Shown: positions 23,312 to 32,200 of the stretch, piece after piece | How positions within the stretch are numbered: position 1 is the stretch's first letter | Layout of the letters: every line of letters begins with the position of its first letter | NCBI GenBank assembly: GCA_014860805.1 | Contig: JACZJB010000236.1 | Location: 1-38,859 of the forward strand | Length of the DNA stretch: 38,859 nt | Direction: 5' to 3' | DNA from: Anaerolineales bacterium | GTDB taxonomy: Bacteria > Chloroflexota > Anaerolineae > Anaerolineales > Villigracilaceae | Program-made: the position numbers and the translations under genes | Notes under the pieces: generated by a model | What the model was told of the DNA's origin: nothing | Database searches by the model: none | Seen by the model: the letters and a program-made list of their open reading frames with translations, nothing else

Positions 23312-24073
23312 TTACTTATTCGTAAAGTATCGGAATAATATAAATCCACCGCCAGCGATCAGCGCGACAGCCCAGACATAATTTGCAAAATCCAACAACG
23401 AGGCAATGCCTAGAAATCCCATAATCCCTAGTATCAGGGCAGGCCAATATGCCCAACTCATCCTTGCCAGTAATGCAACAAGCAGGAAAGTCAGGGCGAG
23501 ACCAAAGAAGAAGAAACCTGCGGTCTGGAATTCACCAAATTTTTCTGCCGCAATCGTGACACCAGCCAGAGTGGACAGAACTCCCGCAGGGATCAACGCC
23601 CACCAGCGTTCAGCCATGCTAGTGAAATACACGGCAAAAAACGCCAGCCCAATACCACCGAGGAAGACCGCCCCTGAGTATTCCTCAAATCTTTCGGAGA
23701 CGATAACCACAAGCGCAAGCGCAGTCATTACCCCGGCAGGAATAAGGGCCCACCATCTTTCAGTGCGACCAGTAAAATAAACATACCAAAAACCAAGCGC
23801 AATACCGCCAAGGAAAATTGCGCCGCCAAAATCTTCAAGCGAGTCTGGGAGGATGATCAATGCGCCAAGGGCGAGGAGGGTAAAACCAGGGAATGCGCTC
23901 CACCAATGTCCGCCAAAAAGCAATGAGAGAAAAACCAGCCCGGCAGCAATAAACACACCTCCCCAAAAGATGTCAGAAGCATTCTTCAGGTAGCCCATTG
24001 TCTCCATCAACGCAAGAGCGCCGCCTAACATGAGCATAATTCCAAATATGATCCTCAGATCAATGCGTTTCAT
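23312..24073 (-). CDS. Polytopic membrane protein with internal repeats
   Basis: 253 residues, almost entirely hydrophobic. About eight membrane segments can be counted. Two internal repeats are plain: GGAIFLGGIALGF with TERWWALIPAGV, and SGAVFLGGIGLAF with AERWWALIPAGV. A third, weaker copy precedes them (WWSAFPGFTLLALG). The sequence ends with a short basic tail. I do not know a function; the repeats suggest tandem duplication of a two-helix unit. It is the last gene of a three-gene minus-strand operon and shares the W-x-x-x-P-G/L hairpin style with the other two membrane proteins. Only 13 bp separate it from the toast-rack gene upstream. Confidence 0.8.
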   Translation of the reverse strand: MKRIDLRIIFGIMLMLGGALALMETMGYLKNASDIFWGGVFIAAGLVFLSLLFGGHWWSAFPGFTLLALGALIILPDSLEDFGGAIFLGGIALGFWYVYFTGRTERWWALIPAGVMTALALVVIVSERFEEYSGAVFLGGIGLAFFAVYFTSMAERWWALIPAGVLSTLAGVTIAAEKFGEFQTAGFFFFGLALTFLLVALLARMSWAYWPALILGIMGFLGIASLLDFANYVWAVALIAGGGFILFRYFTNK

Positions 24074-24086
24074 CTCAACACCTCTC

Positions 24087-24884
24087 CTACTTGATCTTTA
24101 TCGATGCAGCACCTGCATCAATGGTGATATCGGCGGTATTTGCCGCAGTCTCGTAATCAGGCGATTTATAATATCCGCCACTGCGCGGGAAGCGCGACTC
24201 ATCCACTTTCAGATCCGCCGCGCCAAGCGAGGCTTTAATTCGAGCGGAGAGTCCGTCAGGGATGGTAATGGTCAGTGACGCTGCACCAAGATCAAGGTCT
24301 GCAAGGAAGCGGCCTTTTGAAGGTAGGGTCAATTGGGTTTCGCTGGCTCCTGTTTCCAGTTTCAAATCCGTGATATTCAAATCGCGCAGGTCAATCACGG
24401 ATTTGTTGGCGCCAAGATTCAATTTTAGCGCAGTGGGAATATCTGCATTTACAGCGACATCCCAATCCAGTTGATTGGACGGCCCAATGAACGGGATGCT
24501 CATAAAGTCATGAGCGGGTCGCATCTTAACCTCGAGCCTGTCACCGTTTCGATTGACTTTTTGCTCCACCCCACCCGTAATGATGGCGCGTACCATTTCA
24601 TTCATACCCGCGCCGCTGTGAACTCGAAATTCGCCAGCGCCATGATTCAATCTCAAGCTGGCTTCGCGAGCACCCTGCAAGTCAATTGATACATTTTCAG
24701 TTTCAGCGGACCCACGAAAGAATATACCGAACAAAACCCATCCGCCTAAAAGAATCAAGAGAACGGGCCAGAACAGTTCCATGAAGGATTTACCATTGGG
24801 CAAACGAACGCCCATGGAGTTGGCAAGCATCAAAACACCGAGGAGAAGCAGAACCACTCCCCACATTAATTGATTGCGGCGCAT
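24087..24884 (-). CDS. Membrane-anchored toast-rack (DUF2154/LiaF-like) protein
   Basis: 265 residues from ATG 24884; the upstream frame to 25031 lies inside the previous gene and is rejected, because AAAGGAG precedes 24884. Two N-terminal membrane hairpins (MWGVVLLLLGVLMLANSMG and FWPVLLILLGGWVLFGIFF) anchor an extracytoplasmic beta-rich domain from about residue 60. That domain shows the repeated GAGEFRV / LDLGAASLTI / GAASIKI pattern of toast-rack adhesin-like domains. Relatives include LiaF, which senses envelope stress. No partner histidine kinase is adjacent, so signalling is only a possibility. It starts one base after the preceding stop, so the operon genes are coupled. Confidence 0.85.
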   Translation of the reverse strand: MRRNQLMWGVVLLLLGVLMLANSMGVRLPNGKSFMELFWPVLLILLGGWVLFGIFFRGSAETENVSIDLQGAREASLRLNHGAGEFRVHSGAGMNEMVRAIITGGVEQKVNRNGDRLEVKMRPAHDFMSIPFIGPSNQLDWDVAVNADIPTALKLNLGANKSVIDLRDLNITDLKLETGASETQLTLPSKGRFLADLDLGAASLTITIPDGLSARIKASLGAADLKVDESRFPRSGGYYKSPDYETAANTADITIDAGAASIKIK

Positions 24885-24885
24885 A

Positions 24886-25416
24886 TTATTCTCCTTTGTT
24901 GCGGAACGAACGATATAGTCCGCTGCCAAGCACCCAAAGCCCAAGCAAAATGAGAAGGATGGCAGGACCAAAATTCCCAAGCAATTCCCAGCCGCCAAGG
25001 AATGAAGAAAAGACGAGGAACAACACGGCACTAATCACCATCATATTGAGACCGCGCTTGAGGTTTTGAGCCGTATTCTCACCCAGCAAGCCTTGAAGAA
25101 CAGTTCCCACGCCGACAAAGCCAGGGATGAGTGCCCACATGTACGACCACGAGTCGTAATTGCCTGTAGTCTCCTGATAGTAGAAAATGCCGCCCAAACC
25201 AGCTACGATAGCGGCCGGGACGGAGAGACCAGGCGAACCCAGCACAAGACCGACGATGAAAATCCCAGCGCCGATTAAAAGCATATTCATGGGCCATTCT
25301 GAATATTTTTCAAAGAAAGTGTGGAACGCTGGAACGGTTCTATCCAAAAGGAACCACGCCCCCAGCAAGATGAGGATGACCCCGAGGGCAAGTTGGGAAC
25401 GACCTTGTTTGTTCAT
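24886..25416 (-). CDS. DUF5668-like polytopic membrane protein
   Basis: 176 residues. At least five hydrophobic segments: LALGVILILLGAWFLLD, MLLIGAGIFIVGLVLG, VPAAIVAGLGGIFYYQ, a MWALIPGFVGVGTVL stretch, and FGPAILLILLGLWVLGS near the C-terminus. The first and last resemble the DUF5668/LiaF N-terminal hairpin, as in the next gene. No catalytic residues are visible. It is the first gene of the membrane operon (25416 to 23312) with an AGGAG site 7 bp before the ATG. The three genes probably form a membrane complex of unknown role. Confidence 0.8.
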   Translation of the reverse strand: MNKQGRSQLALGVILILLGAWFLLDRTVPAFHTFFEKYSEWPMNMLLIGAGIFIVGLVLGSPGLSVPAAIVAGLGGIFYYQETTGNYDSWSYMWALIPGFVGVGTVLQGLLGENTAQNLKRGLNMMVISAVLFLVFSSFLGGWELLGNFGPAILLILLGLWVLGSGLYRSFRNKGE

Positions 25417-25470
25417 AATTCATTCTCCTATGTTGTGATTTCAGTACTAGTGTATAACTTTTCAGGGAAA

Positions 25471-25489
25471 ATTCAAAGTCCCTTTGAAT
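25471..25489 (-). other. Inverted repeat between methyltransferase and membrane operon
   Basis: ATTCAAAG and CTTTGAAT are perfect 8-bp arms around three bases. Read on the minus strand it is followed by TTTTCC, 25 bp after the methyltransferase stop, so it may be a weak terminator. It also overlaps a possible -35 (TTGAAT) of the membrane operon, so an operator is an alternative. Confidence 0.4.
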
Positions 25490-25513
25490 ATACGGAAAAT
25501 TATAGAATTGGTT

Positions 25514-26401
25514 TCAGGAACGCACCCCAATCCATAAACCAAATTCAGCGGGCTCCCGCCTGCCGCACAGATGTGCCCACAAGGGACGAACAGCCCAGCG
25601 AACTCCATAAAACGGGCGAATATGCCTCCAAGCCAGGCGAAACGTCTCCCCCAACTCTTTCACTCGCTGGTAGGTCAGATAATTTTTGCTTTGGAGCGAG
25701 TCAGAGGAAAAACCGTAATTCGAGAGAAAGGCAGCCTTCCGTTCCGCGACCATTTGCTCGCCCGATTCAGCGCCGTGATACACAGGCGAATCCATGATGA
25801 TGATTTTTCCATTTGGCGAAAGCACACGCAGGGATTCTGCCAATGTTTCCTCATAATTTTCTGAATAATGAAAAGAAGCATTGAATACTACAGTCGAAGC
25901 AAAAGCGTCTGAAAACGGCAAGCGTGAAAATTCAGATTGAATTTTCGCAAACTGGCTTTGATAGTGAGTCCATGCGCCAAGTCCATCTTCAGTGTTGAGG
26001 AGCAGATCGACCGCACAGACGTTGTATCCGCTCAACGACAAACGGTTCGACAACCAGCCGTTGCCTGCTCCAAGATCCAAAACAGTCCGCTCCGCTGTGA
26101 GTATTTTCTGCAAAGCCCGAAAACTCGCGGCACGGATCTTCCAGTCCGCGGAGAATTTTCCGCTTGTATCTTTGAATGGCAGGGCACGGTAGTAGGATGA
26201 GTCGGGAGAGAAACGCCCTTCGAAACGGCGGACAGCTTCGTAGTCCGAAACGAAGCGGGAATAATAGGATTCGCGTTCGGGCAGGAGGAATCTCCAAATC
26301 TCGTTTTCCTGTTTAAATGAAAGATCATCTCGCGCACAAAATAATTCAAGCTCAGATTTTTTTTGCAAATCCCCACGGCAGCGCGGACAAATAAAGTTCA
26401 T
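25514..26401 (-). CDS. Class I SAM-dependent methyltransferase with N-terminal zinc ribbon
   Basis: 295 residues. The N-terminus MNFICPRCRGDL and a Cys near residue 22 look like half of a zinc ribbon, as in Trm112-like fused methyltransferases. The SAM-binding core starts at TVLDLGAGNGWLSNRLSLSGY (motif I, about residues 106-126), with CAVDLL as motif II, LPFSDAFASTVVFNASFHY as motif IV, and LSPNGKIIIMDSP as motif V/VI. The substrate is unknown; the place beside a flippase and glycosyltransferases suggests a glycan or lipid intermediate, but the nucleoside phosphorylase partner leaves other options. The ATG overlaps the phosphorylase stop by 4 bp. Confidence 0.85.
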   Translation of the reverse strand: MNFICPRCRGDLQKKSELELFCARDDLSFKQENEIWRFLLPERESYYSRFVSDYEAVRRFEGRFSPDSSYYRALPFKDTSGKFSADWKIRAASFRALQKILTAERTVLDLGAGNGWLSNRLSLSGYNVCAVDLLLNTEDGLGAWTHYQSQFAKIQSEFSRLPFSDAFASTVVFNASFHYSENYEETLAESLRVLSPNGKIIIMDSPVYHGAESGEQMVAERKAAFLSNYGFSSDSLQSKNYLTYQRVKELGETFRLAWRHIRPFYGVRWAVRPLWAHLCGRREPAEFGLWIGVRS

Positions 26402-27177
26402 GCGTCCTCGTTGAGCGCGTCAATGGCGGCATTGTAGGCGACCTCAAAAGCTCGATTGATTTCCTTCATATCCGCAGGGGACTCCCACTTGAGATTTGCA
26501 AGGCGGTCTGCCACGATCACAATGGATGCGGCTTTCACGGCGCGGAATCGAGCAAGAGCAAACAAACCTGCAATTTCCATCTCAACCGTCTGCACGCCTT
26601 CAGACTGATATTGCAGAATCTCATCCTTTGTTTCGCGGTAGGGTGCGTCAGTAGTCCATGTTGCGCCAGATGCGAATTTAATATTTTGCGAGTTTAAACG
26701 GCTTTCTATTTTTTGTTTCAAGGAAGAATCCGAAGAAATATATTTTTCAGCGGGAAGATAATGATGCGAGACACCTTCATCGCGGATAGCGCGGTCATTG
26801 AGGACAATATCACCGGCGTGCAACTCTTTTTGCAATGCACCGCCCCAGGAAAGAATAATAAACTTTTCCACACCCCACGCGACCATCTCTTCAGCAAGCG
26901 AGACAACCACAGGCGCGCCAATTCCAAAATTGGAAAGCACGCCAACGCGTCCGCGCGTGCGTTTGACGAGGAACAAGTCGCCCATCACCCGCCCCACTTT
27001 TTGAACGGGGGTTTTCCAGCGTAATTGATAGGGAAGGTCATTTTTCAAACATAAGACCAATCCTTTGGGCGGATCAACTGCGGGGAATCGCCCAAACGTG
27101 CGGCGCATTTCAATCGTATCTTCAGGCCTCATAATGGGTTCGCTTTGTTTTTTGTCAGGGAAGTTTGGAAACGACAT
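26398..27177 (-). CDS. Nucleoside phosphorylase (PNP/UDP family)
   Basis: 259 residues from ATG 27177, chosen over the longer frame to 27246 because GGAGA precedes it. Family hallmarks: GIGAPVVVSLAEEM (phosphate/ribose side), ILSWGGALQKELHAGDIVLNDRA, GVSHHYLPAEKY, TVEMEIAGLFALA with the ribose-binding Met-Glu pair, and IVIVADRL with the base-binding Asp. The enzyme splits a nucleoside with phosphate into base and ribose-1-phosphate; the pattern is nearer to uridine phosphorylase than to trimeric PNP, though specificity is not certain. It overlaps the flippase stop by 23 bp and the methyltransferase start by 4 bp. A phosphorylase in a polysaccharide cluster is unusual. Confidence 0.87.
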   Translation of the reverse strand: MSFPNFPDKKQSEPIMRPEDTIEMRRTFGRFPAVDPPKGLVLCLKNDLPYQLRWKTPVQKVGRVMGDLFLVKRTRGRVGVLSNFGIGAPVVVSLAEEMVAWGVEKFIILSWGGALQKELHAGDIVLNDRAIRDEGVSHHYLPAEKYISSDSSLKQKIESRLNSQNIKFASGATWTTDAPYRETKDEILQYQSEGVQTVEMEIAGLFALARFRAVKAASIVIVADRLANLKWESPADMKEINRAFEVAYNAAIDALNEDA

Positions 27178-28342
27178 GCACTCTCCATTGATACAACAAC
27201 AATGCAGCATGAATAATTTCAGCCAGCAAAATCGCAGCCGCCGCACCGCTCAAACCAAATACAGGTGTGAAGGCGGCGAGCGAGGTCAGCAAAATAATGA
27301 GCGCCGTGAGCAGACAGGACAAGACGGACTTTTCATTACCGAGCGCAACCAACCCCAGCGAAGTGTAGGTAACCAATACGTACGGGACAATAACCCAGAT
27401 CATAATCTGTAACGGCAGAACAGATGACATGAATTCAGCGCCAAACAGAAAGTAGATAATCTTTTCGGCAAATGTGAAAATAAAGACTGAAATCAAAAAA
27501 GCCGCGCCAAGCATTAAACGAAGTCCCTTCATTTGTCTGCTGAAACCAGGGTCCCGCGCCATCTCGGGATAGATCGCCGTAAAAGCGGAGAGATGTCCGA
27601 GCTTGCCCGCATCTGTAAGACGGGAAGAGACGGAGAAAATACCCGTCATGGAAAGTCCCGCCAAAGCTGGCATGATAGCAACGGCAATCTTTTCATACAC
27701 AAGGCGCAATGTCCCAATCACTGCCATGCGAGCGCTGACTTTTAACAGAGAGAAAGATTTCAAAAGGGAGAACCGCCATTGCGTGATAGGTGATGGGCAA
27801 AATATAAAAGCATATAATGCGCTTGCAATGTAAGCAATCAACATAAAAACGGTAAAGCTATTTATATCCGCACGAAGAAGCCAAAGAATGAGAACAGCCA
27901 GCAATTGCATGAGAGATGACACAAATTGCAGGAGAGAAAAGGTTTTCATCTTCTGGCGAGCGCGCAATTCGATATTAAAAATGGTAAAGAAAGCCAGAGG
28001 CAGCAGGGCAAAAATATAAATTTTCAAGGATGGCGCAACAGGGGTAAATAAGCCTGTCAAAAAAACGCCGGCAATATAAAGCATGGAAAGCAGAAGTTGA
28101 AGCAGAAGTCCATCCGCCAAATTAAATGAATTTTCCTCGGATGCGAAACTACGAATCAGGATCATATCCATGCCGAAGGTACTAAACGCATTTCCAATTA
28201 ACAAGACTGATGAAATAAACGCATATTCACCAAACCCGTCACTTCCAAGATAACGCGCCAGCAAAATATTTGACAAGACCGCCACACCCTGTGTACCGAC
28301 ACGAGAGGCGACCGTCCAGCCAACATTTTCGAGGAGAGGCAT
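27155..28342 (-). CDS. Polysaccharide flippase (Wzx/MOP superfamily)
   Basis: 395 residues from ATG 28342; a TTG at 28372 would add 10 residues and cannot be excluded, since neither start has a clear ribosome-binding site. About twelve membrane segments are visible. The N-terminus LLENVGWTVASRVGTQGVAVLSNILLARYLG and the following GFGEYAFISSVLLIGNAF are the MATE/Polysacc_synt signature. Members flip undecaprenyl-linked or other lipid-linked oligosaccharide units across the membrane. It fits with the polymerase-like gene at 32201 and the GT enzymes nearby. The radical SAM gene ends 36 bp upstream. Confidence 0.87.
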   Translation of the reverse strand: MPLLENVGWTVASRVGTQGVAVLSNILLARYLGSDGFGEYAFISSVLLIGNAFSTFGMDMILIRSFASEENSFNLADGLLLQLLLSMLYIAGVFLTGLFTPVAPSLKIYIFALLPLAFFTIFNIELRARQKMKTFSLLQFVSSLMQLLAVLILWLLRADINSFTVFMLIAYIASALYAFIFCPSPITQWRFSLLKSFSLLKVSARMAVIGTLRLVYEKIAVAIMPALAGLSMTGIFSVSSRLTDAGKLGHLSAFTAIYPEMARDPGFSRQMKGLRLMLGAAFLISVFIFTFAEKIIYFLFGAEFMSSVLPLQIMIWVIVPYVLVTYTSLGLVALGNEKSVLSCLLTALIILLTSLAAFTPVFGLSGAAAAILLAEIIHAALLLYQWRVHVVSKLP

Positions 28343-28378
28343 AGGAATGATTAAATGACTGACGTACTCCAAAACTGA

Positions 28379-29782
28379 CTATCGAAGGAATGAACGCAGG
28401 CGCATTTCATCACGCGCCATGCCGAATAAAAAATACGGCGTGCGAACAATTCCGCGCAAATCATTTTTGCGCCACGCACGAAGCAGACGAAACTCGTGAT
28501 GAACTCGTCCATGCAAAATACGATAAAACTCCTGCGGGAACGGTCCGCGATACAGCATGGCAAGATCATCCGAATCAACCCAGTTTTGTTTTTCTCCCAA
28601 CTCCATCTTCACGCGCTCATAAAATTTCGTCCCAGGCAGCGGATACGAAACTGACACACCGATATCATCAGGCGCACACTCCCGCACCATTTTCAAGGTC
28701 TTCTGCACATCTTCCCACGTCTCGCCCGGGTAACCGAACTGCAAGAAAAAACTAACCTCGATTCCATTTTTATGCAACAACTTCGCGGCGCGATAAATAT
28801 CGTCCACCATGTCACCCTTTTCCATTGCATCCAAAATTTTCTGCGAACCAGATTCCGCGCCAATCCAAACGGTCTTGCAGCCTGCTTTCGCAAGAGCTTG
28901 TGCAGTTTGTTCTGTCACCAAATCAGCACGCTTCAAACATTTAAACGGGATTACAGAATCACTTTCACGCAGCAACTCCGCAAACCTCTCCACCCAATTC
29001 GGCTTTAAACCAAAAATATCATCAGCAAACCAAATATGATCGGGAGCAAAGTTTTCTTTCAACCATTTCACTTCCGCCGCCACATTTTCAGGCGAGCGTG
29101 AGTTATAGCGCTGTCCCCAGATCGGCTTGGCACACCAATTGCAGTGATACGGACATCCGCGAGTGGTGACCATGTTCATCGAATAATATCCGTGATGCTC
29201 CATCCAAATCTTTTTATATTTTGAGATATCGATCAAATCCCACGCAGGGAAAGGAAGCGCATCAAGGTTTTTGATATCAGGACGACGGGATGGTTGAAGC
29301 GTGTAACGCGAAGCCAGGCCAATGATATCTCCCGCCTCTTTCCCCGCGGATAATTGATCCAGTAATTCTGCAAGCGTTTCCTCGCCTTCACCAAGTAGAA
29401 CATAGTCTGCGCCCTGCTCGATATATTCGGCGTAATGGTCGGTAGCATCTGCCCCGCACAATATGACAGTGCATCCGCAAGACTTCGCCATCTCGATCAT
29501 CGTGAAGGCTGCTTCGCGCATCCGCAACAGGCACATCTTGGAAAGATAGTTGAAGTTATCTTCAAAAATGACAGCGTACTGCGGTTTGTACGTATTAAGG
29601 GAACTCTTCCACTCCTCTTCCGAGTCTGCGAGCATGGCATCGAAGACGGCAACATCATATCCCTTTTCGCGGATGTAGCTCGCAGCATACAACGTCCCAA
29701 GAGGTGGATAGGGCATCATTGCATTCCATAATTTAGGGTCGAAGCGCAGATAATAGGATTGACCAAAAAGTATCTGAGTCAT
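28379..29782 (-). CDS. B12-binding-type radical SAM enzyme
   Basis: 467 residues from ATG 29782, with GGAGG at proper distance; the start at 29803 is rejected. Residues 1-150 form a Rossmann-like domain as in cobalamin-binding radical SAM enzymes (MPYPPLGTLYAASYIREKGYDVAVFDAM, later YVLLGEGEETLAELLDQL), but no DxHxxG cobalamin motif is visible. The radical SAM site is TTRGCPYHCNWC, a CxxxCxxC motif. Further segments DHIWFADDIFGLKP, GAESGSQKILDAMEKG and FFLQFGYPGET are usual for the Elp3/BchE-like superfamily. It may make a methyl or carbon-skeleton change on a glycan or lipid precursor. It is coupled to the nucleotidyltransferase-fold gene at 29784, with one base between them. Confidence 0.87.
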   Translation of the reverse strand: MTQILFGQSYYLRFDPKLWNAMMPYPPLGTLYAASYIREKGYDVAVFDAMLADSEEEWKSSLNTYKPQYAVIFEDNFNYLSKMCLLRMREAAFTMIEMAKSCGCTVILCGADATDHYAEYIEQGADYVLLGEGEETLAELLDQLSAGKEAGDIIGLASRYTLQPSRRPDIKNLDALPFPAWDLIDISKYKKIWMEHHGYYSMNMVTTRGCPYHCNWCAKPIWGQRYNSRSPENVAAEVKWLKENFAPDHIWFADDIFGLKPNWVERFAELLRESDSVIPFKCLKRADLVTEQTAQALAKAGCKTVWIGAESGSQKILDAMEKGDMVDDIYRAAKLLHKNGIEVSFFLQFGYPGETWEDVQKTLKMVRECAPDDIGVSVSYPLPGTKFYERVKMELGEKQNWVDSDDLAMLYRGPFPQEFYRILHGRVHHEFRLLRAWRKNDLRGIVRTPYFLFGMARDEMRLRSFLR

Positions 29783-29783
29783 T

Positions 29784-30686
29784 TTATGCCTCCAAACTCT
29801 CAAGCCTCTCAGTGTAAGCTTTCAAGGTCCAAAGGCTGTGATGATTAAAATTACCCTGACAAACATCTGCCGAGAAATTTGTTTCCGCACCATAGTTCGC
29901 TTGTTTTTTGAAGCGCGCTATCTTGCGATTCATTTCCCATGCTTCTAACACATCTCCGAATTTGCCATCAAGAGGACATTCAAGTATGAATTGAAATCTT
30001 CGATGCAGCGAACTGCGCGAATCCAGAGGTGATGGATCTGTGTCAATGTTTGGTAAAAAGTCTTTAATCCATGAATTGACTACGCGCAAGGCATTAAAAG
30101 CGCCTCCCCCACTCACTGAAATCATTTGTGCGAACTCATGAGCAGTGTATAAATTTTTCGCGCTCCACTCCAATGCGTTTCCAGAGACAATGACATTCGG
30201 GCAAATAACATCGCCAATTAAATGAGCAATTCTGGCGAGCAGCAAAGCAAAGGCACGCGCTGTCCATACACGTCCAGGTTTGGCAACCAGCATGTAATCC
30301 ATGTCCCTGTTTGTGGTGAGGTTGAGCATGGCGAGAGAACCTGTCAACGCAACCATCCGGATAAAGGGTAAGCCGCCCAGGATACGACCATAGAACAGGG
30401 CGCGGCGATAGGCCTTGTGCGAATCTCTTTCACGCTGTTGACGGATGAGCACAATCTCACTGCGGCCCGCAAGGAAATAATAGCCTTCCAGAGCAGAAAC
30501 ACTTTTCATGTCAGCAACCTGCTCCTGAATTTCAATCTGTGTTGCAGAGGTGGTAAGAAAACGATGCAACTCGTCAAGCGTCAATGGGTAATCAAAAACA
30601 TCCGAATACGCAAGCGTTTCAAGAATGGCGTTTTTAATTCGGAACGTTCTTAGGGCGGCAGGTTCAACATCCAAAGTCAAAGACAA
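29784..30686 (-). CDS. Nucleotidyltransferase-fold protein with N-terminal winged helix
   Basis: 300 residues. The N-terminus (about 15-70, ILETLAYSDVFDYPLTLDELHRFL) resembles a winged-helix region. The central domain has LTGSLAMLNLTTNRDMDYMLV at about 114-134, i.e. the Gly-Ser and Asp-x-Asp pattern of the Pol-beta nucleotidyltransferase fold. The C-terminal half is helical, with YTAHEFAQMI and a long tail. I know this family only as conserved hypothetical proteins near polysaccharide genes. Its placement between a GT2 synthase and a radical SAM enzyme suggests it belongs to surface-glycan synthesis, as an NMP-transferase or regulator. Gap of 11 bp after the GT2 gene. Confidence 0.7.
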   Translation of the reverse strand: MSLTLDVEPAALRTFRIKNAILETLAYSDVFDYPLTLDELHRFLTTSATQIEIQEQVADMKSVSALEGYYFLAGRSEIVLIRQQRERDSHKAYRRALFYGRILGGLPFIRMVALTGSLAMLNLTTNRDMDYMLVAKPGRVWTARAFALLLARIAHLIGDVICPNVIVSGNALEWSAKNLYTAHEFAQMISVSGGGAFNALRVVNSWIKDFLPNIDTDPSPLDSRSSLHRRFQFILECPLDGKFGDVLEAWEMNRKIARFKKQANYGAETNFSADVCQGNFNHHSLWTLKAYTERLESLEA

Positions 30687-30697
30687 GGAAATATCCT

Positions 30698-32200
30698 TTA
30701 ATCAGAATCAGGCTTTGAAGCAGGAATGAAGCGGGCAGCAAGCGCCTGCAAGAGAGTAAAACCAGACGCGAACAACAATCCCGCAGCGAAGAAAAACGCA
30801 AATATCATAATCAAATAATGGCTTGTATTCCAGGCAAACCATGCTGTCCATAGGTTGAATAAGGCAAGCATCATTTCGTAAAAAATCAGCGCGTCAATCT
30901 TAACCTGATAACGGTTATCATGCCACAGTTGGGTACGATGGGTAATTGCATACTTCGGGGTTCGTTCAAAAGGAACAACACGTTTTTGCACAATCTGCAG
31001 CGCGGCACGCATAGTATTAAGAATCAAACCCGATGAAAAAATGGACATCATAAATATCAACGGCAGGGAGGATAACCAGTGCCTGCGAAGGAGTTGCTGC
31101 GCAACAGCAAAGTATGCAGCCGGGGCAAAAACAAGAAAGGTCATAAACAAACCGATACCAGCAGGGACGAGCAGAGATGGATATTTTGTTGCAAACAAAA
31201 GCAGGAAGGGGTAAAGAAGCATTAAAACAAAAGTCAACAAATGCAAAGCATAGCCAGTGAGATGAAGGGTTGCTTGAAACTTCCGAGCGAACGAAAAATT
31301 TGAATTCCAGATGACAGGGATATAACGAACGGCACATTCCAAACTGCCGCGCGCCCAGCGATATTGTTGGCGGCGATACGCCGTAAAACTGACGGGCAGC
31401 TCGGCTGGCACTTCCACTTCGCCCGCATACCGCGCAGACCAGCCGCGCAAAAACACGCGATACGACAAGTCCATATCCTCTGTGAGGGTATCAGCCTTCC
31501 AGCCGCCGGCATCCACAATAGCAGATTTGCGCCAGATGCCTGCCGTACCATTGAAATTAAAAATATAGTCCGTGTTGGCACGCGCAAGTTGGTCAATTGC
31601 GAAATGTGCATCAAGAGAAAACGCCTGAAGTAAAGTTAACAAGGAGTAATTTCGATTCAAATGTCCCCAGCGCGCTTGAACAAAAGCGACTTTTTCATCA
31701 TCAAAGTGCGGCAGCATCTTTTTGAGGAAATCAGGCTTGGGAAGAAAATCCGCATCGAAAATGGCAAGATACTCTCCATTTGATTTTTCAAGCCCATTAG
31801 CAAGGGCGCCAGCCTTAAAACCTTCGCGGTCCTCGCGGTGGATATGAACCACGTCGATACCCTTACTCCGCACCTGCTTCACTTTTTCTGCAATCAACGA
31901 GACTGTGTCGTCAATTGAATCGTCCAAGACTTGAATTTCAAGCAGCTCGTGCGGATAATCCAATGCGGCAGAGGCTTCGATTAGCCGCTCCGCCACATAC
32001 CACTCGTTGTAAATCGGCAACTGTACAGTAACACGCGGTAACTCTTTCAAAACAGGTCGAGCAGAGCTTGATAATTTTTTCCGTTCCCTAAAACCCGTCA
32101 ACGCAAGATATGTCATATTGGCAATATAAACCAGCAAAACCAGCATGGCAAGCGAATAGGCAATCAACACGGGCGCAAGAGTAATCTGAATGACATTCAT
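30698..32200 (-). CDS. Cellulose-synthase-like GT2 glycosyltransferase
   Basis: 500 residues. Two N-terminal membrane segments (about 8-35), a cytosolic GT-A domain, and about four C-terminal membrane segments from residue 305. All processive GT2 motifs are present: VLDDSIDDT (Asp93-Asp94), FDADF (149-151), TEDMD (240-242) and QQYRW (278-282). Such enzymes polymerise and export a beta-linked polysaccharide from UDP- or GDP-sugars, or act as glucosyl/mannosyl transferases; the product is not known. The stop of the upstream polymerase gene is directly adjacent to the ATG (no gap), showing cotranslation. Confidence 0.9.
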   Translation of the reverse strand: MNVIQITLAPVLIAYSLAMLVLLVYIANMTYLALTGFRERKKLSSSARPVLKELPRVTVQLPIYNEWYVAERLIEASAALDYPHELLEIQVLDDSIDDTVSLIAEKVKQVRSKGIDVVHIHREDREGFKAGALANGLEKSNGEYLAIFDADFLPKPDFLKKMLPHFDDEKVAFVQARWGHLNRNYSLLTLLQAFSLDAHFAIDQLARANTDYIFNFNGTAGIWRKSAIVDAGGWKADTLTEDMDLSYRVFLRGWSARYAGEVEVPAELPVSFTAYRRQQYRWARGSLECAVRYIPVIWNSNFSFARKFQATLHLTGYALHLLTFVLMLLYPFLLLFATKYPSLLVPAGIGLFMTFLVFAPAAYFAVAQQLLRRHWLSSLPLIFMMSIFSSGLILNTMRAALQIVQKRVVPFERTPKYAITHRTQLWHDNRYQVKIDALIFYEMMLALFNLWTAWFAWNTSHYLIMIFAFFFAAGLLFASGFTLLQALAARFIPASKPDSD

